Both the position numbers and the translations under genes were made by a program. The notes beneath the pieces were generated by a model. The model did no database searches and was not told the origin of the DNA. It worked only from the letters and a program-made list of their open reading frames with translations. 64,000 bases of DNA from an uncultured Collinsella sp. GTDB taxonomy: Bacteria > Actinomycetota > Coriobacteriia > Coriobacteriales > Coriobacteriaceae. Each line of letters begins with the position of its first letter. The first letter of the stretch is position 1. Location of the stretch: positions 1 to 64,000 of the forward strand of contig CATYVQ010000011.1 in the NCBI GenBank assembly GCA_958413895.1, written 5' to 3'. Of the stretch, positions 43,582-50,667 are shown piece after piece.

Positions 43582-43962
43582 ATGGCGGTGCAAAGAAGGA
43601 ATACCAGGCAGCGAAAGCTGGTTCTTGACGCCGTGCGCCAAAGCTATAACCATCCCACCGCCGACGAAATCTACAACGTCGTGCGCGCGCAGGATGACAA
43701 AATCAGCCGCGGCACGGTCTACCGCAACCTCAATCTCTTGGCCGACGCCGGCGAGATTCTCTCCATCAAGACGCCGGGCGGCAGCCGCTTCGATCGCACG
43801 ATCGAGCCGCATGCGCATATCATCTGCACCTCGTGCAGCCGCGTCATCGACGTACCACTCCCCTTCGATGCCCAGCTCGACGCCAAGGCATCCGAGCAAA
43901 TCGGCTGGCACGTCACGTCGCACTACACCATCTTCGAGGGTCTCTGCCCCGACTGCCGGTAG
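43582..43962 (+). CDS. Fur-family repressor, PerR-like
   Basis: 126 residues. N-terminal winged helix (TRQRKLVLDAVRQSYNHPTA and ISRGTVYRNLNLL), then HAHIICTSCSRVIDV and a C-terminal CPDC, giving two CxxC pairs for the structural zinc. The ligand pattern and length fit PerR or zinc-type Fur proteins, which sense peroxide or metals. AAGAGGCGAGG lies before the ATG. No target genes sit directly beside it. Confidence 0.85.
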   Translation: MAVQRRNTRQRKLVLDAVRQSYNHPTADEIYNVVRAQDDKISRGTVYRNLNLLADAGEILSIKTPGGSRFDRTIEPHAHIICTSCSRVIDVPLPFDAQLDAKASEQIGWHVTSHYTIFEGLCPDCR

Positions 43963-43967
43963 ATGTT

Positions 43968-44033
43968 TGGGACATGCCTTAAATCCACCTTTTCGCACTT
44001 TGCAGCAAAAAGTAGATTTCTAGACATGTCCCA
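43968..44033. terminator. long imperfect hairpin E between convergent genes
   Basis: TGGGACATG on the left pairs with CATGTCCCA on the right, and the stem continues with a few mismatches to CTTTT/AAAAAG. It lies between the ends of the Fur-family and HAD genes, so a bidirectional terminator is likely. The GGGACA arm motif recurs in other hairpins of the window. Confidence 0.7.
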
Positions 44034-44038
44034 GATAT

Positions 44039-44836
44039 CTACTCGGCAAGCAGGCGACGCAGCTCTTCTTCGACCGTGTGCACATAGCGGACGCGGTCGT
44101 TGATGCCACGCATAGAGGGATTGCAGCTCTCCATTAGATAAGGATGGCCCACTACGTTGAGCATGTCGCGGTCGTTCTCGTTATCGCCAAACGCCATCAT
44201 CTCATCGGGCGAAATACCCAAGGCACGACCGTAATCGGCAAGCGCGGAACCCTTACCCGAATCAAAGCCGATAAAGTCCGTCCATTCGGTTCCCGACGTC
44301 ATCACGTCGACACGGTCGCTAAAGAGGCGCTCGAAATACTCCAGCGCCGCCGGCTGATTCACCTCGGGCGTCTGGAAGGCAATCTTAATGACGTCCTCGT
44401 CGATGTCCTTGGGACGGTCGACCACCGCCACATCGCAGTGGACCTCATAGCGCAAATGGTCGACGAACGCATCGTTGCCGCTCATGGTGTAGAGGTGTCC
44501 CTCACACGAAAGGGTCACGTCGGCATGGGGATACGCAACCACGGCATTCGCGATATCCATAGCAAGGCTACGCTCCATGGAACGCTTGACAACGGCACGC
44601 CCCTCGCTCATCACTAGGGCTCCGTTTTCGCATACATAGGCGAGCTCATCGGCCACCGGGGCAAACAGGTAGCGCAAGCTCGCATATTGACGACCGCTCG
44701 CCGGCATAAACACGATGCCACGACGATGCAGTTCATCGATGAGCTCAAAGGCCTCGGAACGCGGCTCGTGCTCCCCCGGATGCAGCAACGTGCCGTCCAA
44801 ATCGCATGCAATCAGCTTGATTCCCTCAAGACCCAT
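44039..44836 (-). CDS. Cof-type HAD phosphatase (second)
   Basis: 265 residues: LIACDLDGTLLHPGE motif I, FMPASGRQYASLRYLF motif II, and MAFGDNENDRDMLNVVG motif IV, with a large C2 cap between. Sugar-phosphate or cofactor phosphatase of unknown substrate. ATG 44836 chosen because the preceding frame runs into the hairpin at 44865-44909. Confidence 0.83.
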   Translation of the reverse strand: MGLEGIKLIACDLDGTLLHPGEHEPRSEAFELIDELHRRGIVFMPASGRQYASLRYLFAPVADELAYVCENGALVMSEGRAVVKRSMERSLAMDIANAVVAYPHADVTLSCEGHLYTMSGNDAFVDHLRYEVHCDVAVVDRPKDIDEDVIKIAFQTPEVNQPAALEYFERLFSDRVDVMTSGTEWTDFIGFDSGKGSALADYGRALGISPDEMMAFGDNENDRDMLNVVGHPYLMESCNPSMRGINDRVRYVHTVEEELRRLLAE

Positions 44837-44864
44837 ATGCTTTCCCCCAAAGCACCTCATCAAC

Positions 44865-44909
44865 AGTAAGACGGACTTTGAATAGCTGCCTCTCAAAGTC
44901 CGTCTTACT
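44865..44909. repeat. perfect hairpin F, 17-bp arms
   Basis: Arms 44865-44881 and 44893-44909 are perfectly complementary with an 11-nt loop and no T run. It lies between the end of the UreE-like gene and the start of the HAD gene. Confidence 0.85.
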
Positions 44910-44919
44910 CATACGCACG

Positions 44920-45498
44920 TTAACCGCGCGCCTTTTTTACGATCGCAAAGTCTGGAGCCATACTCACAACGGCATCCGCCGCGCTCGATGCAAAGCGTCG
45001 GTCCGCATCGAGTTCACGGGTAACCACCGAGAGCCGAACACCCTCGACACCCCGGAGCATGCGGCCCAAAACAGGCTGCACCGGCGTATACATGCGCACG
45101 GTATGCTCGTCCGAGTCGCCCCGGAAGAGCGGCGCATGCATGTTGCCGATCTCCCAGCACGCATGCGCGAGCGCAATCGGGTCCATGCGGTCAACTTCGA
45201 CCAAATAAACCTCGGCGCTGCGCAGGCGCACGACAACCGCCACGGGCACTATGCCCGAACGGTCGATGACAAGCACATCGCCATCGGCAAGGCGATCGCC
45301 ATCGGCAGCGCCCAGCCGAATATCGACCGTACGCCCCAGCTCCGTCACGCCCACAAATGTGCGGGCATCGGCCTGGTCCCAATCGAGTAGTAGCTCATCG
45401 ACCCCAAAGACACCGCCCAGCTCCCGGCGAAGCAAAAGCTCATAGGACGGGTCGTTGAGATTTCCGAGACACGCTGTCGAAACCAGATTCACAGGCAT
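44920..45498 (-). CDS. UreE-like metallochaperone domain protein (orphan)
   Basis: 192 residues. The C-terminal half matches UreE: DPIALAHACWEIGNMHAPLF with the conserved GNxH metal histidine, then QPVLGRMLRGVEGVRLSVV. The N-terminal half is the UreE peptide-binding-type beta domain (LAADGDR-like loop GAADGDRLADGDVLVID). UreE hands nickel to urease, but no urease structural or accessory gene is in the window and there is no His-rich tail. It lies 3 bp behind a SlyD-like gene, which suggests a metal-handling pair with another client enzyme. Confidence 0.7.
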   Translation of the reverse strand: MPVNLVSTACLGNLNDPSYELLLRRELGGVFGVDELLLDWDQADARTFVGVTELGRTVDIRLGAADGDRLADGDVLVIDRSGIVPVAVVVRLRSAEVYLVEVDRMDPIALAHACWEIGNMHAPLFRGDSDEHTVRMYTPVQPVLGRMLRGVEGVRLSVVTRELDADRRFASSAADAVVSMAPDFAIVKKARG

Positions 45499-45501
45499 AG
45501 C

Positions 45502-45930
45502 CTAGTCCTCGACCTCAACGAGCTCGATATCAAAGTTGAGGTCCTTGCCGGCCAGCTCGTGGTTGGCGTCGAGCGTCACGGCCTCAGGCGTTACGTCGAT
45601 GACCACGGCGGGGACGGGCATGCCGCTCGGCGTGGACAGGAAAAGCTTCATGCCCTTCTCGATCTGCTCGATGTTGGGAACCTGTTCGGCCGGGAAGGTA
45701 ATAACCATCTCGGGGTTGTGCTCGCCGTAGGCATCGGCAGCAGGAATGTGCACGGTCTTCTTCTCGCCCACCTGCATGTCGACAACAGCGGCGTCGAAGC
45801 CCTTGATCATCTGACCGGCGCCGCAGGTGAACTCCAGCGGCTCGCCGCGATCGTAGGAACTATCGAACTGCGTGCCGTCGTCGAGCGTGCCGCGATAATG
45901 AGTCTTGACCTTCTTGCCCTGGTTGGACAT
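45502..45930 (-). CDS. FKBP-type peptidyl-prolyl isomerase, SlyD-like
   Basis: 142 residues with FKBP and inserted-flap organisation: HYRGTLDDGTQFDSSYDRGE and GQMIKGFDAAVVDMQVGEKK then the flap domain and ANHELAGKDLNFDIELVEV, typical of SlyD. The His/Cys-rich metal-binding tail of E. coli SlyD is absent; the protein ends in VEVED. Role: prolyl isomerisation and chaperoning, possibly delivering a nickel enzyme together with the UreE-like protein encoded directly downstream. GAGGTTACC precedes the ATG. Confidence 0.9.
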   Translation of the reverse strand: MSNQGKKVKTHYRGTLDDGTQFDSSYDRGEPLEFTCGAGQMIKGFDAAVVDMQVGEKKTVHIPAADAYGEHNPEMVITFPAEQVPNIEQIEKGMKLFLSTPSGMPVPAVVIDVTPEAVTLDANHELAGKDLNFDIELVEVED

Positions 45931-46050
45931 GGTAACCTCCGTGATAAGGGCGGCGCACAACGCGGGCCGCCGTGAACATATGGCGCTAACTATACCCTAG
46001 TCATACAATTCAAAGACAGTTTGCAAAGAAACGCTGCAACCGGAGGAACC

Positions 46051-47064
46051 ATGGCATATCCCGTATTTGACCTACACTGCGACACCGCCGACCGCATCGG
46101 CTGGGCCACGCTCGATCTCGACCTGCGCTTTACCGCCGGCACCGACGGTTATTTCCCCGGCGACGAAACGCATCCGCAAGATTTCGACCTCATCGAGGGC
46201 AACGCCTGCGCCATCTCGCTCGCAAAGATCGGCAACACGCCGTGGGCGCAGTGCTTCGCCACGTTTGTCCCCGACGAGATTCCCACCGCCCACGCCGCGC
46301 GCTTCCAGGCGCAGATCATGGCGCACATGAGCGGCCAGGCAATGCTCAACCACGACCGCATGGTCAACGTACGCAGCGCGGCAGACATTCGCCCTGCGCT
46401 CAAAGACGGCAAGGTCGCCTGCATCCACACCATCGAAAACGCCACGTTCTTTGCCGAGGACCCCGCGCTGATCGAGGTGCTTAAGAGCCTGGGCGTACTC
46501 ATGTCATCACTCAGCTGGAACGCGCAGGGACCGCTCGCGAGCGGCCACGACACCCACGCCGGCCTCACCGCCGCCGGCATCGAGGCACTTACGCAGATGG
46601 AGCGCGCCGGCATGGTACTCGACGTCTCCCACCTCAACGATGAGTGCTTTGACGAGGTCGCCGCCCGCGCCACGCGTCCCTTCGTCGCCAGCCACTCCAA
46701 CTCCCGTGCGGTTTGCGGCGCCAAACGCAACCTTACCGACGACCAGTTCCGTACCATTCGCGACATGGGTGGCATCGTCGGCCTCAACTACTGCAGCGAG
46801 TTCCTTTCCAACGACGCAACCGACAAGACCGCCGCAGACGTCACCTTCGACCAGCTGGCGGCACATATCGAGCACTGGCTCGACCTGGGCGGCGAGGACG
46901 TCATCGCGCTCGGCGGCGACTGGGACGGCGCCACTGTGCCCGCTTTCCTCTCCGATGCCAGCAAGATGCCCGAGTTCCAGAACATGCTTTCCAAGCATTT
47001 TGGCAAGACCGTGATGCAAAAGCTCTGCAGCGACAACGCGCTTGCCTTCTTCGAGCGTTATTAA
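46051..47064 (+). CDS. membrane dipeptidase family (renal dipeptidase-type) hydrolase
   Basis: 337 residues, peptidase family M19. Metal motifs: FDLHCDTADRIGW at the start, IHTIENATFFAEDP with the bridging Glu near residue 135, LDVSHLNDECFDEV, ASHSNSRAVCGAKRN and the C-terminal ALGGDWDGA. Hydrolyses dipeptides, including D-residue ones. ATG 46051 follows GGAGG. No signal peptide, so cytoplasmic. Confidence 0.9.
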   Translation: MAYPVFDLHCDTADRIGWATLDLDLRFTAGTDGYFPGDETHPQDFDLIEGNACAISLAKIGNTPWAQCFATFVPDEIPTAHAARFQAQIMAHMSGQAMLNHDRMVNVRSAADIRPALKDGKVACIHTIENATFFAEDPALIEVLKSLGVLMSSLSWNAQGPLASGHDTHAGLTAAGIEALTQMERAGMVLDVSHLNDECFDEVAARATRPFVASHSNSRAVCGAKRNLTDDQFRTIRDMGGIVGLNYCSEFLSNDATDKTAADVTFDQLAAHIEHWLDLGGEDVIALGGDWDGATVPAFLSDASKMPEFQNMLSKHFGKTVMQKLCSDNALAFFERY

Positions 47065-47138
47065 TTTCACATCCCTTGAGCGGGCCGGCATGCCGAACGG
47101 TCGACATGCCGGCCCGTCCCCAATCTGAAGGACCGCTT

Positions 47139-47915
47139 TTGACGCAGCAGTTTACGATTTCCGTATCCCGACCGGATGGGACGCCCATCCCCGTCGTCGT
47201 TACCAAAAAGCGCGTCAAGAACTTCAACCTACGCGTCACATCGAGCGGCGAGGTCCACGCCAGCGCACCGCTCAGCGCCAGCCGCGAGCGTATCGAAGCG
47301 TTTGTAAAGCGCAACAGCGCCTGGATTATCAGCCGACTTGCCCAACGCGAGCAACGTCAGGCGACGACGCGAGAGCCGCTCAGTCCCTCGTCCATCATTG
47401 CGCTTTGGGGCAAACCCATCACCGTTCAGGATGCACTCGACCACAACTTTGAACCCCCCGCGCCGCGGCCCAAGCAGGCTACCTTCGCAAGTTTTATGGG
47501 TACCGACGAATCGGACGAAGGCCCACAGGCCAAGCGGTGCGCAATCCTCGACGGCCTAACGCCCAACGAGCTCCAAGTCCATATCGACCAGCTCTATACG
47601 TCCGAAGTCACATCGGCGCTGCGTGATATGGTGCACGCATACGAAATCGCAATGGGTGTCGCCGTATCCCGCGTTTCCGTGCGCGGCATGAAAACGCGCT
47701 GGGGATCATGCACGCCCAAGACCGGAGCCATTCGCATCGCACGCGAACTTGCCGCCTATCCCATCGAATGCCTCGACATGGTTGTCGCCCACGAGCTCGT
47801 CCACTTGCTCGAGCCAAGCCACAATCATCGGTTCCACGCCCTGCTCGACGCGTACTGCCCCAACAATAGAGCGCTGTCGCAACGGCTCAAGCAGCCACCC
47901 ATAGAGATGTATTAG
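47139..47915 (+). CDS. YgjP-like (DUF45) metallopeptidase
   Basis: 258 residues. The zinc motif HELVHLLEPSHNHRF gives HExxH with the third His, and KTRWGSCTPKTGAIRIARE is the family hallmark before it. An N-terminal strand-rich region (KKRVKNFNLRVTSSGEVHAS) is also typical. Function in the cell unknown; often linked with restriction or DNA metabolism genes elsewhere. A TTG start at 47139 with AAGGA upstream is chosen since no ATG or GTG is suitably placed. Confidence 0.82.
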   Translation: MTQQFTISVSRPDGTPIPVVVTKKRVKNFNLRVTSSGEVHASAPLSASRERIEAFVKRNSAWIISRLAQREQRQATTREPLSPSSIIALWGKPITVQDALDHNFEPPAPRPKQATFASFMGTDESDEGPQAKRCAILDGLTPNELQVHIDQLYTSEVTSALRDMVHAYEIAMGVAVSRVSVRGMKTRWGSCTPKTGAIRIARELAAYPIECLDMVVAHELVHLLEPSHNHRFHALLDAYCPNNRALSQRLKQPPIEMY

Positions 47916-47921
47916 AACCGG

Positions 47922-48407
47922 TTAGCGCACGCGCTCGATCTCGACACCGCAGCTTGCCAGGGGAAGACCGACGGGCGCCCAAGGCTTATCGAGCTTAACG
48001 TGCACGCCAAGCAGCAGGGGGTAACGACGCAGCAGCATCTGGGCCACACCCTCGGCTGCAGCCTCGATGAGCTTAAACGTATGCTCGCGCAGATAGCCAT
48101 CGACATCGTGGCACACCGAGCCGTAGTCAATCGAAGCGTCCAGGTTATCGTGCTCCCCCGCCGCACGCAGGTCGGCATAGAGCACCAAGGACACGATGAA
48201 TTTCTGGCCCAGCGCGTTCTCTTCGGGATACACGCCGTGGTTGGCAAAGACCTCGAGACCGTCGATAGTAATGCGGTCGGCATGGCGAAGATCGTCATAG
48301 CTCACGTGGGGCACCGCCGTCGCAGTGGATATTTCGCCCCTTCCACGGCGGGCGAGCTCGGCACCCTCGGTCTTGGTTGCATTCTCGGGCAGCTTCTTGT
48401 TACTCAT
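47922..48407 (-). CDS. folB: dihydroneopterin aldolase
   Basis: 161 residues; the last 120 are FolB: RITIDGLEVFANHGVYPEE, SIDYGSVCHDV and TFKLIEAAAEGVAQMLL with the active Lys-containing VHVKLDKPWAPV. It makes 6-hydroxymethyldihydropterin in folate synthesis. The first 40 residues (KKLPENATKTEGAELARRGR) are a charged extension not seen in most FolB. Part of a folE-HD-folB cluster on the minus strand. Confidence 0.88.
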   Translation of the reverse strand: MSNKKLPENATKTEGAELARRGRGEISTATAVPHVSYDDLRHADRITIDGLEVFANHGVYPEENALGQKFIVSLVLYADLRAAGEHDNLDASIDYGSVCHDVDGYLREHTFKLIEAAAEGVAQMLLRRYPLLLGVHVKLDKPWAPVGLPLASCGVEIERVR

Positions 48408-48449
48408 CGCGATCGTCTCCTTCGTTTAGAACCCCGACCGCGCAACTAA

Positions 48450-49031
48450 CTACACGCGAATCGACAGGTTCTTTTTATCATCGCTCCAGTTGCAAGCATT
48501 GCGCGCGGGGCATGCAAAGCAGGCGCGCGACGCTTTGTCGGCCGCATAGAGCAGACGCTCAAGCGGTTGGCTGTTCACGCGCAGCTTTCGATGGCCCAGA
48601 ATGGCTGTCTTAATGGCTGCGGCATCGGCCGGCTCAAACGCCACGTCATCGGGCATGCCGCCGAGAATTGCATCAGCGACGCGTTCGCTTGCAACATCAT
48701 GGGATATACCCGATTCATACTGTTCATCTTTGCCGATATCGTGAAGAAGTGCCGTGGCGTAGACAACCTCGCGGTCAAATTCGAGCTGTTCCTCGAGATT
48801 CTTGATCCACATAATGCGAGCAACATCGAGCAGATGGTCAATACCGTGACGGCAGAAGATACGCCCCGATTCCAACTGTGCAATGTTGCCCAGGTGCCGC
48901 CGGAACAGCCCGTTGGCACAAATGTAATCAATGCGAGGCATGGCACCAAAGGGAGTCAGGCCCGAAGCCATAAAGCCGCGACGCGGCGTCCCCTCATCGG
49001 TTTTCGATGTAAAGTCGTTGACGACCCTCAT
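48450..49031 (-). CDS. HD-domain phosphohydrolase in the folate cluster
   Basis: 193 residues. RHGIDHLLDVARIMWI, ATALLHDIGKDEQYESGISH and the later cysteine set CFACPARNACNW are visible; HD with an Asp-containing second motif indicates a metal phosphohydrolase. The four-Cys end could bind zinc or Fe-S. Between folE and folB it might remove phosphate from dihydroneopterin triphosphate or act on a nucleotide; this is inference. It starts 2 bp behind the folE stop, so translation is coupled. Confidence 0.75.
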   Translation of the reverse strand: MRVVNDFTSKTDEGTPRRGFMASGLTPFGAMPRIDYICANGLFRRHLGNIAQLESGRIFCRHGIDHLLDVARIMWIKNLEEQLEFDREVVYATALLHDIGKDEQYESGISHDVASERVADAILGGMPDDVAFEPADAAAIKTAILGHRKLRVNSQPLERLLYAADKASRACFACPARNACNWSDDKKNLSIRV

Positions 49032-49033
49032 GG

Positions 49034-49591
49034 TTAGCGGCCCAGCATCCTAAAGAACCGCTCCTCGAGCGCGGGATCGGTCTCGAAGACGCCGCGGCGA
49101 GCGAGCGTCACGGTCTTGGTGCCGGGCTTCTGCACGCCGCGCATGGTCATGCACATATGCTCAGCCTCCATGAGCACAATCGCTCCCTGGGGAGCGAGAT
49201 AATCCATAAGGGCGTCGGCAACCTGCGCACACAGCTGCTCCTGCAGCTGCAGACGACGGGCATAAACCTCAACCGTGCGGGCGAGCTTGGAAAGCCCAGC
49301 CACCCGACCGTTAGGGATATAACCAATGGCGGCCTTGCCATAAAACGGCAACAGATGATGTTCACACAGCGAGTAGAACGTGATGTCGCGCTCGATAACC
49401 AAATCGTTCGAAGCGACGGCAAAGGTTTTGGACAGGTGTTCCTCGGCACTCTGGTCCATACCGCCGGCGATCTCACCATACATACGGGCAACGCGCGCCG
49501 GGGTCTCCAGCAGGCCCTCACGAGTTGGGTCCTCGCCTATGCCCTCAAGCAACAGCTTAATGGCGGCCTCGACTTTTTCCTGATCGACCAT
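49034..49591 (-). CDS. folE: GTP cyclohydrolase I
   Basis: 185 residues. Zinc and catalytic motifs are complete: [20 protein letters not shown] near residue 75, [15 protein letters not shown] and [16 protein letters not shown]. It opens GTP to dihydroneopterin triphosphate, the first step of folate synthesis. GAGG precedes the ATG. First gene of folE-HD-folB. Confidence 0.95.
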   Translation of the reverse strand: MVDQEKVEAAIKLLLEGIGEDPTREGLLETPARVARMYGEIAGGMDQSAEEHLSKTFAVASNDLVIERDITFYSLCEHHLLPFYGKAAIGYIPNGRVAGLSKLARTVEVYARRLQLQEQLCAQVADALMDYLAPQGAIVLMEAEHMCMTMRGVQKPGTKTVTLARRGVFETDPALEERFFRMLGR

Positions 49592-49657
49592 CTGGGCCTC
49601 ACTTTTCCGATTTCACGTTCGCGCTATGGTACCACGCCCTTCGGCATCGACCACAAG

Positions 49658-50239
49658 CTACATAGTATGGGTCGAATAGACCGGATCATCACGCCAAAGT
49701 TCAACCGCATCACAAAGCGCAACGCCCTCGCGCTCAGCACGGTCGCGCGTAGCGTTCATATCGATCACACGCTGGTTACTCGAGCCCCTAAAGCGCAATG
49801 AGATATCGTACAGATCCTGAACAAACGGGCCATCCACCAACATATCGAGGCAGGCAAGGATACGGTCCGTGACCTCGGTATGGTGACGACCACCCGGCAT
49901 AAGCTCCTCGAGCACGTCGCCGGTAAAACACCAAATGGTCTTTCCTGACCCCGCAGGATAAGCGGCACGAACGCGCTCGACAAACTCAACGAGTCCCGCC
50001 TGATTCTCGGGCTCCATAGGTTCGCCGCCCAGAATCGTCAGGCCGTCAATAAAGGGATGATCGAGGCTCTCGATAATCTTGTCCTCGACGGTGCGATCAA
50101 AGGACTCGCCCGCAGCAAAGTCCCACGCAACAGAGTTAAAGCAATTCTTGCACCCACGACGGCACCCACTCACAAACAGAGAAGTACGAACGCCTTCCCC
50201 ATCAGCAATGTCGAAATACTTAATGTTCGCGTAGTTCAT
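49658..50239 (-). CDS. nrdG: anaerobic ribonucleotide reductase activating protein
   Basis: 193 residues, radical SAM enzyme with the cluster motif CRRGCKNCFN near residue 24 and DGLTILGGEPMEPENQ near 80, as in NrdG. It generates the glycyl radical on NrdD using SAM and flavodoxin electrons. ATG at 50239 lies behind GGGAG; the long hairpin 50255-50338 sits directly upstream, so nrdG may be controlled separately from nrdD. Confidence 0.92.
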   Translation of the reverse strand: MNYANIKYFDIADGEGVRTSLFVSGCRRGCKNCFNSVAWDFAAGESFDRTVEDKIIESLDHPFIDGLTILGGEPMEPENQAGLVEFVERVRAAYPAGSGKTIWCFTGDVLEELMPGGRHHTEVTDRILACLDMLVDGPFVQDLYDISLRFRGSSNQRVIDMNATRDRAEREGVALCDAVELWRDDPVYSTHTM

Positions 50240-50254
50240 AGGTAACTCTCCCGG

Positions 50255-50338
50255 GAGGTCGGGACATATCATCCCGTCCTCAAACATTCTCGGCCTTCGG
50301 CCTGCGAAACTGCGGGCGGGACGATATGTCCCGACCTC
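50255..50338. repeat. long hairpin G upstream of nrdG
   Basis: Arms 50255-50270 and 50323-50338 pair perfectly over 16 bp; after one mismatch the stem continues through TCCCG and CGGGA, and the tip has GGCC-TTC-GGCC. About 84 nt in all. The arms carry GGGACATATC and GATATGTCCC. Confidence 0.85.
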
Positions 50339-50563
50339 ATGCAAAGGGTAACTCAATGAACGAAGCGAACATCGAGCATAGGGTTCGAAGTCCAATAAAA
50401 ACTGGGTTGTGGCTCAACCGCCATCGCAAGTAAATCGCAGCTGCAGCCCGAATTATTTCCGCCAAGAACTTCGAGGAGTGAGCAGACCACGAGCTGCATC
50501 TCAGCTACGTCAACTTGGCTGAACCGAGAGGGCCGCTTGGGCTTTTGCTCGATATGAGTTCCG
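50339..50563. other. intergenic space between nrdD and nrdG
   Basis: About 225 bp between the two hairpins G and H. No ORF with a ribosome binding site and no recognised RNA or operator was seen; probably the nrdD 3' untranslated region. Confidence 0.4.
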
Positions 50564-50600
50564 CACGAACAGGAGGCGCCAGTGGCGCCTCCTGTTCGTG
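50564..50600. terminator. perfect 17-bp hairpin H after nrdD
   Basis: CACGAACAGGAGGCGCC (50564-50580) and its exact complement (50584-50600) enclose a 3-nt loop AGT. No T run on either strand, so termination may need Rho, or the hairpin protects the mRNA end. Confidence 0.75.
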
Positions 50601-50667
50601 AGCCAGGACTGTCCGAAATAGCGAGTAAAGGTCCGGGGCCTCGCTACGGGGCGGCCTGGGATGGTTA

